Notes: a model not told the origin generated them from the letters alone. A DNA stretch of 64,000 nt from SYIM01 sp039800325 (GCA_039800325.1 JBDLQY010000124.1:83243-147242); one strand, 5' to 3'; counted from the first letter of the stretch, positions 49,617 through 58,417 are shown. A program made the numbers and translations.

Positions 49617-50527
49617 ATCTTCTCGCGCTTGAAGCCAAACAGTCCCGACGGGAAGAACCATAAGGTGAGCAGAAGAAACGCGTAAGACACCAGTGCCTTC
49701 CATCCATCCGAGAAAAATTGTGTGGCAACCGATTCGGACACCCCGAGGATCAGAGCACAGACCACAGCGCCTGGAATACTCGATAAGCCGCCCATGACCA
49801 TCGCGACGAATGCCTTCACGCCAGGCTCGAAGCCCATGTGCGGAAAGATGGCGCCCTGATAGAGGCCGACCATGATTCCTGCCACGGCACCAAGCATGGA
49901 GCCCACAATGAAGGTCGCGATGATGGTGCGGTCGGTGTTGATGCCAACATACTGGGCGCCCAATACATTGTTGGATACTGCGCGAATGGATAAGCCGGTA
50001 CGGGTTCGATACAGCACGTACTGCAGGGCTGCCAGCATGACCGCCGATAGACCGAAGATGATGAGATTGCCGTCAGTGATGCTGATGGGGCCGATTTGAA
50101 TGGGGTTTTGCAGCAGGTATGACTGCTCGATGGTCTGCATTTCGCCGGAGAAGCGCAGCTCAAGCGCCTCGCGGACGATGATGGAGACAGCCAGCGAGGA
50201 CAGCAGGGTGGCCTCCCGCATGGCTTTGGACTTGAGCGAAGCCTCATCCTGAAAACGACGGAAGGGCTTGAAGGCCAGACGCTCAAGGATGTAGCCAAAC
50301 AAGCCGCCCGACATCAGCACCAGCACCAGCACCAGCCATAAGGGGGGCTGTAGCAGGGTGATGAGCAACAGGCCTACAAAAGCGCCCAGCGTATAAATTT
50401 CGCCATGCGCGAAGTTAACAACGTTGAGCACGCCAAAGATCAACGTGAAGCCGATGGCCATCAGGGCATACACCAACCCAATTGACAGGCCATTGACGAT
50501 TTGCTGAAGAAAGACAACAGGATCCAT
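49613..50527 (-). CDS. livH: Branched-chain-type amino acid ABC transporter permease LivH
   Basis: 304 residues from ATG 50527 (MDPVVFLQQIVNGLSIGLVYALMA). About eight spans; marks GFTLIFGVLNVVNFAHGEIYTLGAF, GLSIRAVSNNVLGAQYVGIN and GVKAFVAMVMGGLSSIPGAVV. The gap to the binding-protein gene upstream (50528-50604) is filled by a 14-bp hairpin. Confidence 0.92.
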   Translation of the reverse strand: MDPVVFLQQIVNGLSIGLVYALMAIGFTLIFGVLNVVNFAHGEIYTLGAFVGLLLITLLQPPLWLVLVLVLMSGGLFGYILERLAFKPFRRFQDEASLKSKAMREATLLSSLAVSIIVREALELRFSGEMQTIEQSYLLQNPIQIGPISITDGNLIIFGLSAVMLAALQYVLYRTRTGLSIRAVSNNVLGAQYVGINTDRTIIATFIVGSMLGAVAGIMVGLYQGAIFPHMGFEPGVKAFVAMVMGGLSSIPGAVVCALILGVSESVATQFFSDGWKALVSYAFLLLTLWFFPSGLFGFKREKM

Positions 50528-50549
50528 GTCAGGCTTCCGGCGCAGCACA

Positions 50550-50582
50550 CACCGGGTGAGACCCGAGAGGTCTCACCCGGTG
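50550..50582 (-). terminator. Very stable stem-loop between the binding-protein gene and livH
   Basis: CACCGGGTGAGACC (50550-50563) and GGTCTCACCCGGTG (50569-50582) form a perfect 14-bp stem with a 5-nt loop, 22 nt after the binding-protein stop. There is no T-run on the minus strand, so it is likely an mRNA 3' stabiliser or partial attenuator. Confidence 0.65.
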
Positions 50583-50604
50583 GGCGAGTGAATCGGCCAG
50601 TGGC

Positions 50605-51714
50605 TTAGCGCACGATCTGGAACTTGCCGCCCGTGATCTGCAGCTTGGCGAGCTGCTTGTCGGGTTCGCGCGTGGTCGGATCGAAGGTGGTTTCACCCGT
50701 TACGCCCGGAAACTTAGCCGTGGCCGCCAGGGCATCGCGAACCTGAGCTCGGTTGGCGTTGGGGCCTGCGCGCTTGAGTGCCTCAAACATGATGCCGACC
50801 GCATCGAAGGCCTGGGCTGCGAACATACTGGGCTCAGAGTTGTAGCGTTTTTTATACTCAGCAACGTACTCTTGCACCTTGGGGTCAGGATTGTCGACCA
50901 CGAAGGCGGTGGACAGTTTTACGCCCTCGGCGGTGGGGCCCGCCAGTTCAAGAAGCTTTTGCGCGTAGAAAGGACCTGCCGAATACATCTTGGCGTTGAT
51001 GTTGAGCTGTTTGGCCTGCTGCAGAATCAGTGCGCCCTCTTCGTAAAACATGGCGAAATAAATCGCCTCGGGCTTGGCCTGAGCAACCTTGGTCAGAATG
51101 GCCTTGAAGTCACGTGCGCCCGGGTTAAAGAGCTCAACTGAAGTGACCTTGCCGCCACCGGCCTCAAAGGCCTTGCGAAACTCGCCTGTGGCTGACAATC
51201 CCCAGTCGTTTTGCAGGCCGATGACGGCGACCGATTTGATGCCGTCCTGCAGCATCCAGCGCGCCATGAACGGACCTTCAACGGCCTGGGTCACGATATT
51301 GCGGAACTGCCATTTGGAAACTTTAAGAAAGTCGGGATGCGAAGCCGTCTGCGACAGCTGCGCCACACCTTCGCGACCGTATACTTCACCGGCCGCCATC
51401 GAGGGGCCGCTAGCAAAGTCGCCCAGCACGGCGACGATGCGCTTGTCGTCCACGAACTTGCGTGCGATGTTCACCGCCTCTTTGGGGTCTGACTTGGAGT
51501 CCTCAAAGACGATTTGCACCTTACGACCGCCGATACCGCCGGCTGCATTAAGGCGGTCGACCTGAATAAGCGCTGAGTTTTTGAAGACCTCGCCGTACTG
51601 CGATTGAGACCCGGTCAGGGGTAACTGATAACCGACGAAAATATCCTGAGCGAAAGCGGGCGCTGATGCCGCGAAGGCAAGGGCAGCCAGCGATGCGCGC
51701 AAACGGGTGAGCAT
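50605..51714 (-). CDS. Branched-chain-type amino acid ABC transporter binding protein
   Basis: 369 residues from ATG 51714, with AGGAGG directly upstream. Signal peptide RASLAALAFAASAPAFAQ, then the type I periplasmic fold of LivK-like proteins: IFVGYQLPLTGSQSQYGEVFKNSALIQVDRLNAAGGIGG, KVQIVFEDSKSDPKEAVNIARKFV, AVLGDFASGPSMAAGEVYGREGV, IGLQNDWGLSATGEFRKAFEAGGG. First gene of the livK-H-M-G-F operon. The substrate is not fixed by the fold; with the ATC-hydrolase-like gene at the operon end, an amino acid or heterocyclic derivative is likely. Confidence 0.92.
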   Translation of the reverse strand: MLTRLRASLAALAFAASAPAFAQDIFVGYQLPLTGSQSQYGEVFKNSALIQVDRLNAAGGIGGRKVQIVFEDSKSDPKEAVNIARKFVDDKRIVAVLGDFASGPSMAAGEVYGREGVAQLSQTASHPDFLKVSKWQFRNIVTQAVEGPFMARWMLQDGIKSVAVIGLQNDWGLSATGEFRKAFEAGGGKVTSVELFNPGARDFKAILTKVAQAKPEAIYFAMFYEEGALILQQAKQLNINAKMYSAGPFYAQKLLELAGPTAEGVKLSTAFVVDNPDPKVQEYVAEYKKRYNSEPSMFAAQAFDAVGIMFEALKRAGPNANRAQVRDALAATAKFPGVTGETTFDPTTREPDKQLAKLQITGGKFQIVR

Positions 51715-51747
51715 TGTGTTCCTCCTGATGTGCTTGAAGAATTCGTC

Positions 51748-51776
51748 AGTGTAAGCCGCAAATTCCGTCATTTGAA
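51748..51776 (-). promoter_or_regulatory. Probable promoter of the branched-chain-type importer operon
   Basis: On the minus strand TTCAAA (51776-51771) and TACACT (51753-51748) are 17 bp apart, about 34 bp before the start at 51714. Each matches four of six sigma-70 positions. Confidence 0.4.
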
Positions 51777-51939
51777 CGAAGCGATCGCAATCAGCAACGA
51801 ACCGGACGATGTAAGAGCCACAGCCTCGGTTTTGCGCTGGACCCTGCACCTATCGGGGGCGATGCTGATGAAGCAAAGTCAGCTTACCCTGATACGACCG
51901 TTCTTGTATAGAGTCTGATGCGATCGCCAGGAGAACACT

Positions 51940-53046
51940 TTGAACACCACCGCCGACCTCGACCGTTTTGCTCACACCTATGCGCAGGCCCGTGCGCGAT
52001 TTCAATGGGCGGCCTCACAGGCGGGTGCCGTAGTACATGTTTACACGCATCCGTCGGCTGTTGGACCGGATGGTGGCACCCTATCCATCGACGTGGCGGT
52101 GTTTGGTCGACCCGATGCCAGGCGAGCCCTGTTGATTCTGTCTGGAACCCATGGCGGCGAGGGCTACACGGGCAGCGCTGCGCAGATCGAATTCATTCAG
52201 ACCGCAGCCCTGTCCCAACTGCCTGCCGATGTTCGCGTCGTGATGGTGCATGGCATAAACCCTTACGGATTCGCCCACTGGACCCGCACGACTGAGAACA
52301 ACGTCGATCTCAACCGCAATTTCATTGATTTTTCGGGGCCGCCGCCGCGTAATCCGGCTTACCTCGAGGTGCATCCGCTGTTGTGCCCTGCGCAATGGGA
52401 TGAGCTGACGCTTGCCCAGACTCAGGCGCAACTCGACGCCTGGATTGCCCAACACGGCAAAGAAGCCTGGACCCAGACCATCATGAAGGGTCAGTACGAG
52501 GAGTCGACGGGGCTTAACTATGGCGGACGCGCCCCTGAATGGTCGCACCTTACGCTGCAGACCATCTGTAGCCGACACCTGGCCGGTATTGATCGATTAG
52601 CCTTCATCGATTGGCATACCGGTTTAGGAGAGCGTGGGCAGCCGTTTTTTCTGTGCTTTAACGACTACCGTGATGCCCAGTGGGAACAGGCCTGCCGCTG
52701 GTGGGGGCGCGATCGTGTCGAAACGACCGCAGGCTTTGAAGGTGCCTCGCGTCCCAAGTACACCGGCCTGATCTTTCACGGCGTGCAGCGTTTTGTCGCG
52801 CCAGCGCCCATGGCTGGTGCAGTGATCGAATTTGGCACGCTGCCGGTCAAAGAGTCGTTTGATGCGGTTCGACTTGATCGCTGGTTGAAGTTCGGCAACA
52901 CGCCTGATAACGCCACAATGCTTGCGGAAATGAGGCTGTCGGTGCGCGAGGCCTTCACGCCGTCAGAGCTCGCCTGGCGTGCCAGCGTTTTGGCGCACGC
53001 GCGCACGATTCAGGAGCAGGCCCTGAGCGGCTTGGTCAGCTGGTAG
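51940..53046 (+). CDS. DUF2817 / M14-family metallocarboxypeptidase-like protein
   Basis: 368 residues. Start at TTG 51940 with AGGAG six bases upstream; no in-frame ATG is better placed. The M14-like zinc ligands are in LSGTHGGEGYTGS (HxxE) and FIDWHTGLGERG (second His); NNVDLNRNFIDF carries the conserved Asn-Arg pair that binds the substrate carboxylate, and VIEFGTLPVKES the probable catalytic Glu. No signal peptide, so probably cytoplasmic. Deacylase or peptidase of small amide substrates, divergent from the amino-acid-type importer; a role in processing imported conjugates is inference. Ends 2 nt from the convergent xdhC-like stop. Confidence 0.82.
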   Translation: MNTTADLDRFAHTYAQARARFQWAASQAGAVVHVYTHPSAVGPDGGTLSIDVAVFGRPDARRALLILSGTHGGEGYTGSAAQIEFIQTAALSQLPADVRVVMVHGINPYGFAHWTRTTENNVDLNRNFIDFSGPPPRNPAYLEVHPLLCPAQWDELTLAQTQAQLDAWIAQHGKEAWTQTIMKGQYEESTGLNYGGRAPEWSHLTLQTICSRHLAGIDRLAFIDWHTGLGERGQPFFLCFNDYRDAQWEQACRWWGRDRVETTAGFEGASRPKYTGLIFHGVQRFVAPAPMAGAVIEFGTLPVKESFDAVRLDRWLKFGNTPDNATMLAEMRLSVREAFTPSELAWRASVLAHARTIQEQALSGLVSW

Positions 53047-53048
53047 CC

Positions 53049-54116
53049 TCAACCCAGCTTGCAGGGCAGCATGCCGGGGTCGTTCTCGGCGATGGCTCGT
53101 TGCTGTTTGGCTGGCCCCACGCGCAGCCTGTCGGGCAGATCGACGCCGTTTTTTACCGCCAGCACCTCGGCCATGATGCTCACCGCGATCTCGGGCGGCG
53201 TTTTGCTCCCGATAAACACACCGACCGGACCACGCAGATGCGACAGGCTTTCGGCGGTCTGCTCAAAGTGTTCGATCATGCGGGCCCGGCGGGCTTCGTT
53301 GTTTCGCCGTGAACCAATTGCGCCGACATAAAACGCATCGCTGGCCAGTGCCTCAAGCAATGCCAGGTCGTCCAGCTTGGGGTCATGAGTGAGCGCGATG
53401 ATCGCGGTACGTCGGTCGGGCGCCATGTCACGCACGACGTCATCGGGCATGCCGGTGACCAGCCGAGCGTTGTTTACTGTCCAGTGCCCCCGATATTCTT
53501 CGCGCGGGTCGCAGACCGTAACCGCAAAGCCGCAGAACAGCGCCATGGTGGCCAGACACTCAGACAGCTGACCGGCCCCGATCAGCAGCATTCTGAACTC
53601 AGGGCCGAAGCTGTTGCTCAGCCAGACGCCGTCATCAACCAATACCGAGGGCTGCGCAACACACTGCACTACTACACGCCCGGTAGCGATCTCGGTATCG
53701 CGTCGCACCAGCCGGCCTTGTTCGAGCTCGCCAACCAGCTGCTCAAGTGCGACCACGTCGGGATTAAACTCAAGCAGCAACTCAAGTGTGCCGCCGCAGG
53801 GCAGCCCAAAGCGGTGTGCTTCATCGGCGGTGACACCGTACCGAACACGCTCGGGCGGCCCGTCGGACATAAGCTCGCCCTGTGCAGTGTGGGCATCATC
53901 GGCATTTGTGGGGCGAAAGCGCGCGATGAGATCGTCTTCAATGCAGCCGCCGGAGACCGAGCCGATGACGCTGCCGGACTCGCTCAGGGCCATGATCGAA
54001 CCGATGGGTCGGGGCGATGAGCCCCAGGTTCGGATCACGGTGGCCAGTACCGCGCGCTGGCCGGCACGCCGCCATTGCAGCAGCTGCCGCAGTACAGACA
54101 CGTCCAGGTTTTCCAT
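53049..54116 (-). CDS. XdhC/CoxI-family molybdenum cofactor maturation protein
   Basis: 355 residues. N-terminal XdhC domain with AVLATVIRTWGSSPRPIGSIMALSESGSVIGSVSGGCIED (about 22-62; GSVSGGCIE includes the family cysteine) and C-terminal Rossmann domain LIGAGQLSECLATMALFCGFAVTVCDPREEY, ending with FYVGAIGSRRNNEARRARM and GVFIGSKTPPEIAVSIMAEVLAVKNG. XdhC proteins bind and sulfurate the molybdenum cofactor for xanthine-oxidase-family enzymes. It follows the VWA gene by 14 nt. No Mo-hydroxylase structural genes are in the window. Confidence 0.9.
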   Translation of the reverse strand: MENLDVSVLRQLLQWRRAGQRAVLATVIRTWGSSPRPIGSIMALSESGSVIGSVSGGCIEDDLIARFRPTNADDAHTAQGELMSDGPPERVRYGVTADEAHRFGLPCGGTLELLLEFNPDVVALEQLVGELEQGRLVRRDTEIATGRVVVQCVAQPSVLVDDGVWLSNSFGPEFRMLLIGAGQLSECLATMALFCGFAVTVCDPREEYRGHWTVNNARLVTGMPDDVVRDMAPDRRTAIIALTHDPKLDDLALLEALASDAFYVGAIGSRRNNEARRARMIEHFEQTAESLSHLRGPVGVFIGSKTPPEIAVSIMAEVLAVKNGVDLPDRLRVGPAKQQRAIAENDPGMLPCKLG

Positions 54117-54130
54117 GATGACAGGACTCC

Positions 54131-55336
54131 TTACATGACGGGCAATGGGCGGCCTCGGTCAGGTGACCGTTGGCGAATCAAGTCAGACAGCCCGCTGGCC
54201 AGGTCTTCGAGCCGACTCAGATTGTGCATGGCAAGCATGGCGTGGGCATGCCGGTGCAGCACCGATGCTCCGCTCGCCAGCGGGGCGTAGCCCTCGAATC
54301 GCAGCAGCGGATTAAGCCATAGCAGCATGCGACATCGCCTGCCCAGCCAGACCAGCATTTCATCGAGCTGCCGCGGATCGCCGGTATCAAGGCCATCACT
54401 AATCAGCAGCACCACCGTGCGTCGACCCACCAGTCGGTGCGAATGCTCTCGCCGTAGGGTGGCCAGGGACTCGCCGATGCGCGTGCCGCCGGCGAAGTCA
54501 CGTATCGTCTGTGCGGCGACGGTCAGCATGGCATCGCTATCGCGCAGCCTGAATGCGGGATTGAGGTCGCTCAGTCCGGTGCCAAATGCAAATACGCAGC
54601 GGCGATGACTCTGGGTAGCCCGATGCAGAAAGGCGAGCATTATTCGCGCATAGCGCTCCATCGAGCCCGAGATATCGACCAGTATGAGAATGGGCAGGGG
54701 CTGTTCACGTCGACGGCGGCGCGGCAGACGCAGGACTTCGCCCTCGTGACTAGAGGCCTCACGCATGAGTCGACCCCAGTGCAGCGCGGTGCCACGGTCA
54801 GCGGCTGAAGTACGTCGGCCTGCTACACGGGGAAGCTGAAGAGCAATGTCGCCGGCCAGCCGCTGCACCCGGCGATGTTCGGCTGCGCTGAGGCTTGCGA
54901 AGTCGGCCTGGCGAAGCCGCATGAGACTGCTGGCGCTCATGGCTGCATCGAGTTCGAGCTTGGGTTCGCGCGCGAAAGCATCATCGCGTTCAGCCTGCGG
55001 GGTAAGCGACTCCTGAACTCTTGCTCGCTTTTTGACAGGACGTACTTCGGCGGTTTGGGACAGCATCGGTGCCATCGATAGCCGTTGACTGCGCGGCTCG
55101 CAAAACCAGGCGTCAAATAGTTCGTCGAAGACGGCCAGGTCCTGCTGGCGATTCACCAGAACGGCGCGCAGCGCGCTCTTAAAGTCATCGCGGCCAGCCA
55201 GGCCTACCATGTCGATGGATCGCGCTGCCAGAGCGATCCGACTGCTGTCGGTTGGCACGCCCGCGCGTCGCAGGGCACGTCCAAAGCCAAGCAGGTTATC
55301 CAGCAGCGCACCGCTGCGGGCAGCGTCGGTGAGCAT
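54131..55336 (-). CDS. coxE: VWA-domain CoxE-like protein
   Basis: 401 residues. The N-terminal half has the CoxE domain (LLGFGRALRRAGVPTDSSRIALAARSID); the VWA part starts near 215 with the MIDAS motif PILILVDISGSMERYARIMLAFLHRA and later VLLISDGLDTGDPRQLDEMLVWLGRRC. CoxE works with the AAA+ protein CoxD in assembling the Mo-Cu or Mo centre of CO-dehydrogenase-type enzymes. Starts 5 nt after the MoxR/CoxD stop. Confidence 0.88.
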   Translation of the reverse strand: MLTDAARSGALLDNLLGFGRALRRAGVPTDSSRIALAARSIDMVGLAGRDDFKSALRAVLVNRQQDLAVFDELFDAWFCEPRSQRLSMAPMLSQTAEVRPVKKRARVQESLTPQAERDDAFAREPKLELDAAMSASSLMRLRQADFASLSAAEHRRVQRLAGDIALQLPRVAGRRTSAADRGTALHWGRLMREASSHEGEVLRLPRRRRREQPLPILILVDISGSMERYARIMLAFLHRATQSHRRCVFAFGTGLSDLNPAFRLRDSDAMLTVAAQTIRDFAGGTRIGESLATLRREHSHRLVGRRTVVLLISDGLDTGDPRQLDEMLVWLGRRCRMLLWLNPLLRFEGYAPLASGASVLHRHAHAMLAMHNLSRLEDLASGLSDLIRQRSPDRGRPLPVM

Positions 55337-55341
55337 ATCGG

Positions 55342-56244
55342 TCAGGACGACGGTTCAGTGAGCAGGCGGTCAATCAGAGGCGTGAGCGCTGCAATGTCTT
55401 CGCGCTGTTTGAACAGAACGCCAGCGGTATTTTTGACTACCTCGGGGTCAAGTTGCAGCGTGTCGAGCGCGATTAAAGCCTTGGCCCAGTCGACGGACTC
55501 AGCGATACCCGGCGCGCGCTGAAAAGCGTCGACAAACGGTAGCGATCGTAGGTGACCTACGAAAACGGCAATCTTTGCACTCAGTGTTGCGCCGGCCTCT
55601 GGAACACGGTCTTGAATGATTTCAAGCTCACGCTCTCGGTCGGGGTAGTCCAGCCACTGGTAAAGACAGCGACGTTTGACCGCGTCGTTCAGATCGCGCG
55701 TGCGATTACTGGTCAATAGCGTGACCGGCGGGTGCGCTGCGCAGACGGTTCCCAGCTCGGGAATGCTCACCTGATACTCGCCCAGATATTCCAGCAGAAA
55801 GGCCTCGAAGGGTTCATCGGCACGGTCGACTTCATCGACCAGCAAGACCGCTCCCGGCGAGGGAGCCTGTAGCGCCTGCAACAGCGGCCGACGAATCAGG
55901 TAGCGCGGCTGATAGACCTCACGCTCAAGGTCGTCCGAGCTTGAGTGCTTGCCCGCGGCGCGCATGTGTAGCAACTGCGCCGTATAGTTCCACTCATACA
56001 GTGCCTCACGCTGCTCCATGCCGTCATAACATTGCAGCCGGATCAGGGGTCTGCCCAATACCCGTGCGAGCGCCTTGGCGAGTTCGGTCTTACCTACGCC
56101 GGGCTCGCCCTCTAAAAGCAGGGGCCGTCCCAGCTTCAACGCCAGCAGAACGGCCGTGCACAGCGGACGTGGTGCGAAATAACCTACGCCCCTGAGAGCG
56201 CCAGAGACGGCGTCAATGCTGTCGAGTGTGTGATTGAAGGTCAT
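55342..56244 (-). CDS. coxD: MoxR-family AAA+ ATPase, CoxD-like
   Basis: 300 residues. Walker A LLLEGEPGVGKTELAKAL, Walker B AVLLVDEVDRADEPFEAFLLEYL, sensor 1 TLLTSNRTRDLNDAVKRRCLYQWLDYPD, with the arginine finger in KRRC. MoxR proteins partner VWA proteins as chaperones that insert cofactors. First gene of the three-gene set MoxR-VWA-XdhC, which in other bacteria accompanies CO dehydrogenase or other molybdenum hydroxylases. Confidence 0.9.
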   Translation of the reverse strand: MTFNHTLDSIDAVSGALRGVGYFAPRPLCTAVLLALKLGRPLLLEGEPGVGKTELAKALARVLGRPLIRLQCYDGMEQREALYEWNYTAQLLHMRAAGKHSSSDDLEREVYQPRYLIRRPLLQALQAPSPGAVLLVDEVDRADEPFEAFLLEYLGEYQVSIPELGTVCAAHPPVTLLTSNRTRDLNDAVKRRCLYQWLDYPDRERELEIIQDRVPEAGATLSAKIAVFVGHLRSLPFVDAFQRAPGIAESVDWAKALIALDTLQLDPEVVKNTAGVLFKQREDIAALTPLIDRLLTEPSS

Positions 56245-56335
56245 TCAATGGGTTCCCGCCCGGCTAAGGACCCCGATTATCGCTCGCCCAGGGTTCTTAA
56301 GTGGGGGAGCCCGCAGCCCATGGTTTAATTGAGTC

Positions 56336-57154
56336 ATGCCCATGGATCCCACCGGCGCAGACATGGCGCACCTGTCCATACTGCCTTTTCAAGTGCTGCA
56401 GGCGCACGGACTGCCCAACGCCTATGAACGCTCGTTCAAGATGGCGGGCGGGCGCCTGCTTGCCAATCGCTATCTGTTAGGTGTGCCAGGCGAGCGCCCT
56501 TCGCGCGCCACTGCGGCTTCGATCGCCCGATCGCTCGCAATGCCAGCGTCTCTGCGGGATCAGTTTCTTGACGAACTTGAACACGCTGACGGTATTTTGC
56601 TGGGGTTTGAGGCCGGAATCGAAGACGCTACGTTAAAGCTTTATCTTGAATATCGGCCATCGCTGCACGGGCGTGATCGATCTGACGTACAGGCGACATG
56701 CGGCACTGAGGGGCGCCTGCTTCACCAGGGTTTTAAGTGGTGCGTGGGCTCTGACGTGCGACCCCGAGTAACGCTTTATCGCGAGCGCATAGTCGCCAGC
56801 GCGCAGGATCTTGTGCAGCATTTTGCAGGCCTTGGTTTGCAACCAACGACGCTTGCGGTGCTGCAGGCGTTGCTGCGGCAAACCTTAGATGAGCAAGCTC
56901 TGGCTGCCATGGTTCTGAGCGAGGTCAGCGAGAACTGCACAGCGCGTAAAGGCCTTGATCTGAATACCTATCCGACCCTGCTGCGGGTCGCGGCGATAGA
57001 GCCAGCCCTGCGCGAGGCTGCACGGGGTCTGAATATCGACGATGCGGCCATGAATTGGCTGATGCCGCTTACACGTCCGGCGCTATTGGGGCATCTGGCC
57101 GCCGGCCTGGACGCCGAAGGCCGTGACTATCTCAGTGTGTATTTCGAGCCTTAA
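56336..57154 (+). CDS. Protein of unknown function, 272 residues
   Basis: I do not recognise this protein. 272 residues, no signal peptide or membrane span. Visible features: the segment ILLGFEAGIEDATLKLYLEYRP near residues 86-108, FKWCVGSDVRPRVTLYRERI near 134-155, and DYLSVYFEP at the C-terminus. The alternating beta-strand-like stretches suggest an alpha/beta or barrel fold. ATG 56336 is divergent from the MoxR gene (91-nt gap) and convergent with the LuxR gene (63-nt gap). An alternative start is ATG 56363. Base composition and codon use are like the neighbours. Possibly linked with the MoxR set by position only. Confidence 0.7.
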   Translation: MPMDPTGADMAHLSILPFQVLQAHGLPNAYERSFKMAGGRLLANRYLLGVPGERPSRATAASIARSLAMPASLRDQFLDELEHADGILLGFEAGIEDATLKLYLEYRPSLHGRDRSDVQATCGTEGRLLHQGFKWCVGSDVRPRVTLYRERIVASAQDLVQHFAGLGLQPTTLAVLQALLRQTLDEQALAAMVLSEVSENCTARKGLDLNTYPTLLRVAAIEPALREAARGLNIDDAAMNWLMPLTRPALLGHLAAGLDAEGRDYLSVYFEP

Positions 57155-57217
57155 TCAGCAAGTGGTAGAGCTCGTCTTCCAGGACGACGCGCAGTATCTT
57201 GAGCTTATCGAGTTCGG

Positions 57218-58273
57218 TCAGGCAGACAGCATCACTTTTCGCATCAGGTCGACCTGGCGGTGCACACCCGTCTTCTGGAAGATACATGCCAGCTGTGTTT
57301 TGGCGGTTTCACGACCAATACCCAGTTCGCGGGCAGCATTGGTGAGCGACGGCGGAGAGCCACTGCACAGCGCCACCAGCAGGCGAGTTTCGGCACCCGT
57401 CAGTCCGAAGCGGGTAGCCATACGCTGTGCTCGCCACGCCGGTGACTGTTCACCATGCGCCACCAGCAGGTAGAGGTCTGCGCCAATTCCGGGCACCGCA
57501 TCATAGCGGGTTTGCGCGAGGGTCTGTCCGATCAGTTCACGCCCATCATGCAGGCACAGGCGCTGAGTCTGATCATGATCGCGAAGTCGGCCCAGCACCG
57601 CGCGGCCCGCGCCCTGATCGATGCTCAGCAGCGAGGCGCCGTCGCCTGCCTGCAGCAGTACTTCGCCACGATCGTCGACCAGACAGAAGGAGTGCCCCGG
57701 CAATACGCCTTCGATACTCAGCAGCTGAGTCAGCAGACTGGCTCTGATCTGCGTCTGGGCTAACAGAACGGACTGGGCCAGATGGGGCAGCAGCTGTTCA
57801 TATCGCCGAACGTCGGCGGAACGAAAAGCACCCTGGCGGCGCGAGCGAAAAAGCCGCACCGCGACCGCCCGTCCGTCGGTTTCTTGAACAAAGCCGCCCA
57901 TGGCGTGTTCGGTACCCAGGCTGCTGTAAATCTGGCGGTAGGCGTCGCTGGCAACATAGGCCTCATAGTCGGACAGCATGGTATCGGTACGAACACAGCC
58001 GACTGGCTGCGATAGCAGGTCGCGCAGACGCAGATCGGCGCGGCGAAGCGCGCCCGTGCGCGCAAACCGATAAACCTCACTCAGCCGAGATCGGGCACGC
58101 TCGGACAGTCCGTGCTCGAGGCAGAACTGCAGTCGATCGGTATGACGCTCGTGCACCATCATGAGCGCGCTGCTGGCCGAGCAGTGGGCAGCCAAAAGCC
58201 CCAGGGCCCGCTGCCATGCTTCACGCTGGGTGCCCGCGCGGTACACGCCACTGACGACCTCACTGAAACTCAT
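57218..58273 (-). CDS. LuxR-type HTH transcriptional regulator
   Basis: 351 residues from ATG 58273. The C-terminal LuxR HTH is at about 290-350: LTGAETRLLVALCSGSPPSLTNAARELGIGRETAKTQLACIFQKTGVHRQVDLMR, with the typical ETAKTQL recognition helix. The N-terminal 280 residues are a probable ligand-binding domain of unknown type, with conserved-looking RFARTGALRRADLRLRDLLSQPVGC; not a PAS/GAF fold I can name. It diverges from the region D TRAP operon, with dyads at 58309-58328 and 58353-58366 in between, so likely controls it in response to the imported compound. Confidence 0.85.
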   Translation of the reverse strand: MSFSEVVSGVYRAGTQREAWQRALGLLAAHCSASSALMMVHERHTDRLQFCLEHGLSERARSRLSEVYRFARTGALRRADLRLRDLLSQPVGCVRTDTMLSDYEAYVASDAYRQIYSSLGTEHAMGGFVQETDGRAVAVRLFRSRRQGAFRSADVRRYEQLLPHLAQSVLLAQTQIRASLLTQLLSIEGVLPGHSFCLVDDRGEVLLQAGDGASLLSIDQGAGRAVLGRLRDHDQTQRLCLHDGRELIGQTLAQTRYDAVPGIGADLYLLVAHGEQSPAWRAQRMATRFGLTGAETRLLVALCSGSPPSLTNAARELGIGRETAKTQLACIFQKTGVHRQVDLMRKVMLSA

Positions 58274-58308
58274 GATCTTTTGTTCAAGGATGCATCCAGG
58301 GAAACGCA

Positions 58309-58328
58309 CATCCCCTGAATGGGGGATG
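58309..58328. promoter_or_regulatory. Candidate LuxR-type operator (region D)
   Basis: CATCCCC (58309-58315) and GGGGATG (58322-58328) form a perfect dyad, 7-bp arms with a 6-bp spacer, 20 bp in total, the size of LuxR-family boxes. It lies 36 bp upstream of the LuxR gene start and 90 bp from dctP. Confidence 0.5.
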
Positions 58329-58352
58329 CGCAGGCTGAGAATCTCTCTTAAC

Positions 58353-58366
58353 TTGACGAGCGTCAA
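58353..58366. promoter_or_regulatory. Second dyad upstream of region D dctP
   Basis: TTGACG (58353-58358) and CGTCAA (58361-58366) with a 2-bp centre. TTGACG could also be a -35 box for the dctP promoter, but no -10 match lies about 17 bp on. Possibly an operator half or activator site. Confidence 0.35.
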
Positions 58367-58417
58367 CCCCCGCGCGACGGTGGACGGGTGACCCATACCT
58401 TAGGAAGGAGACCAGCA

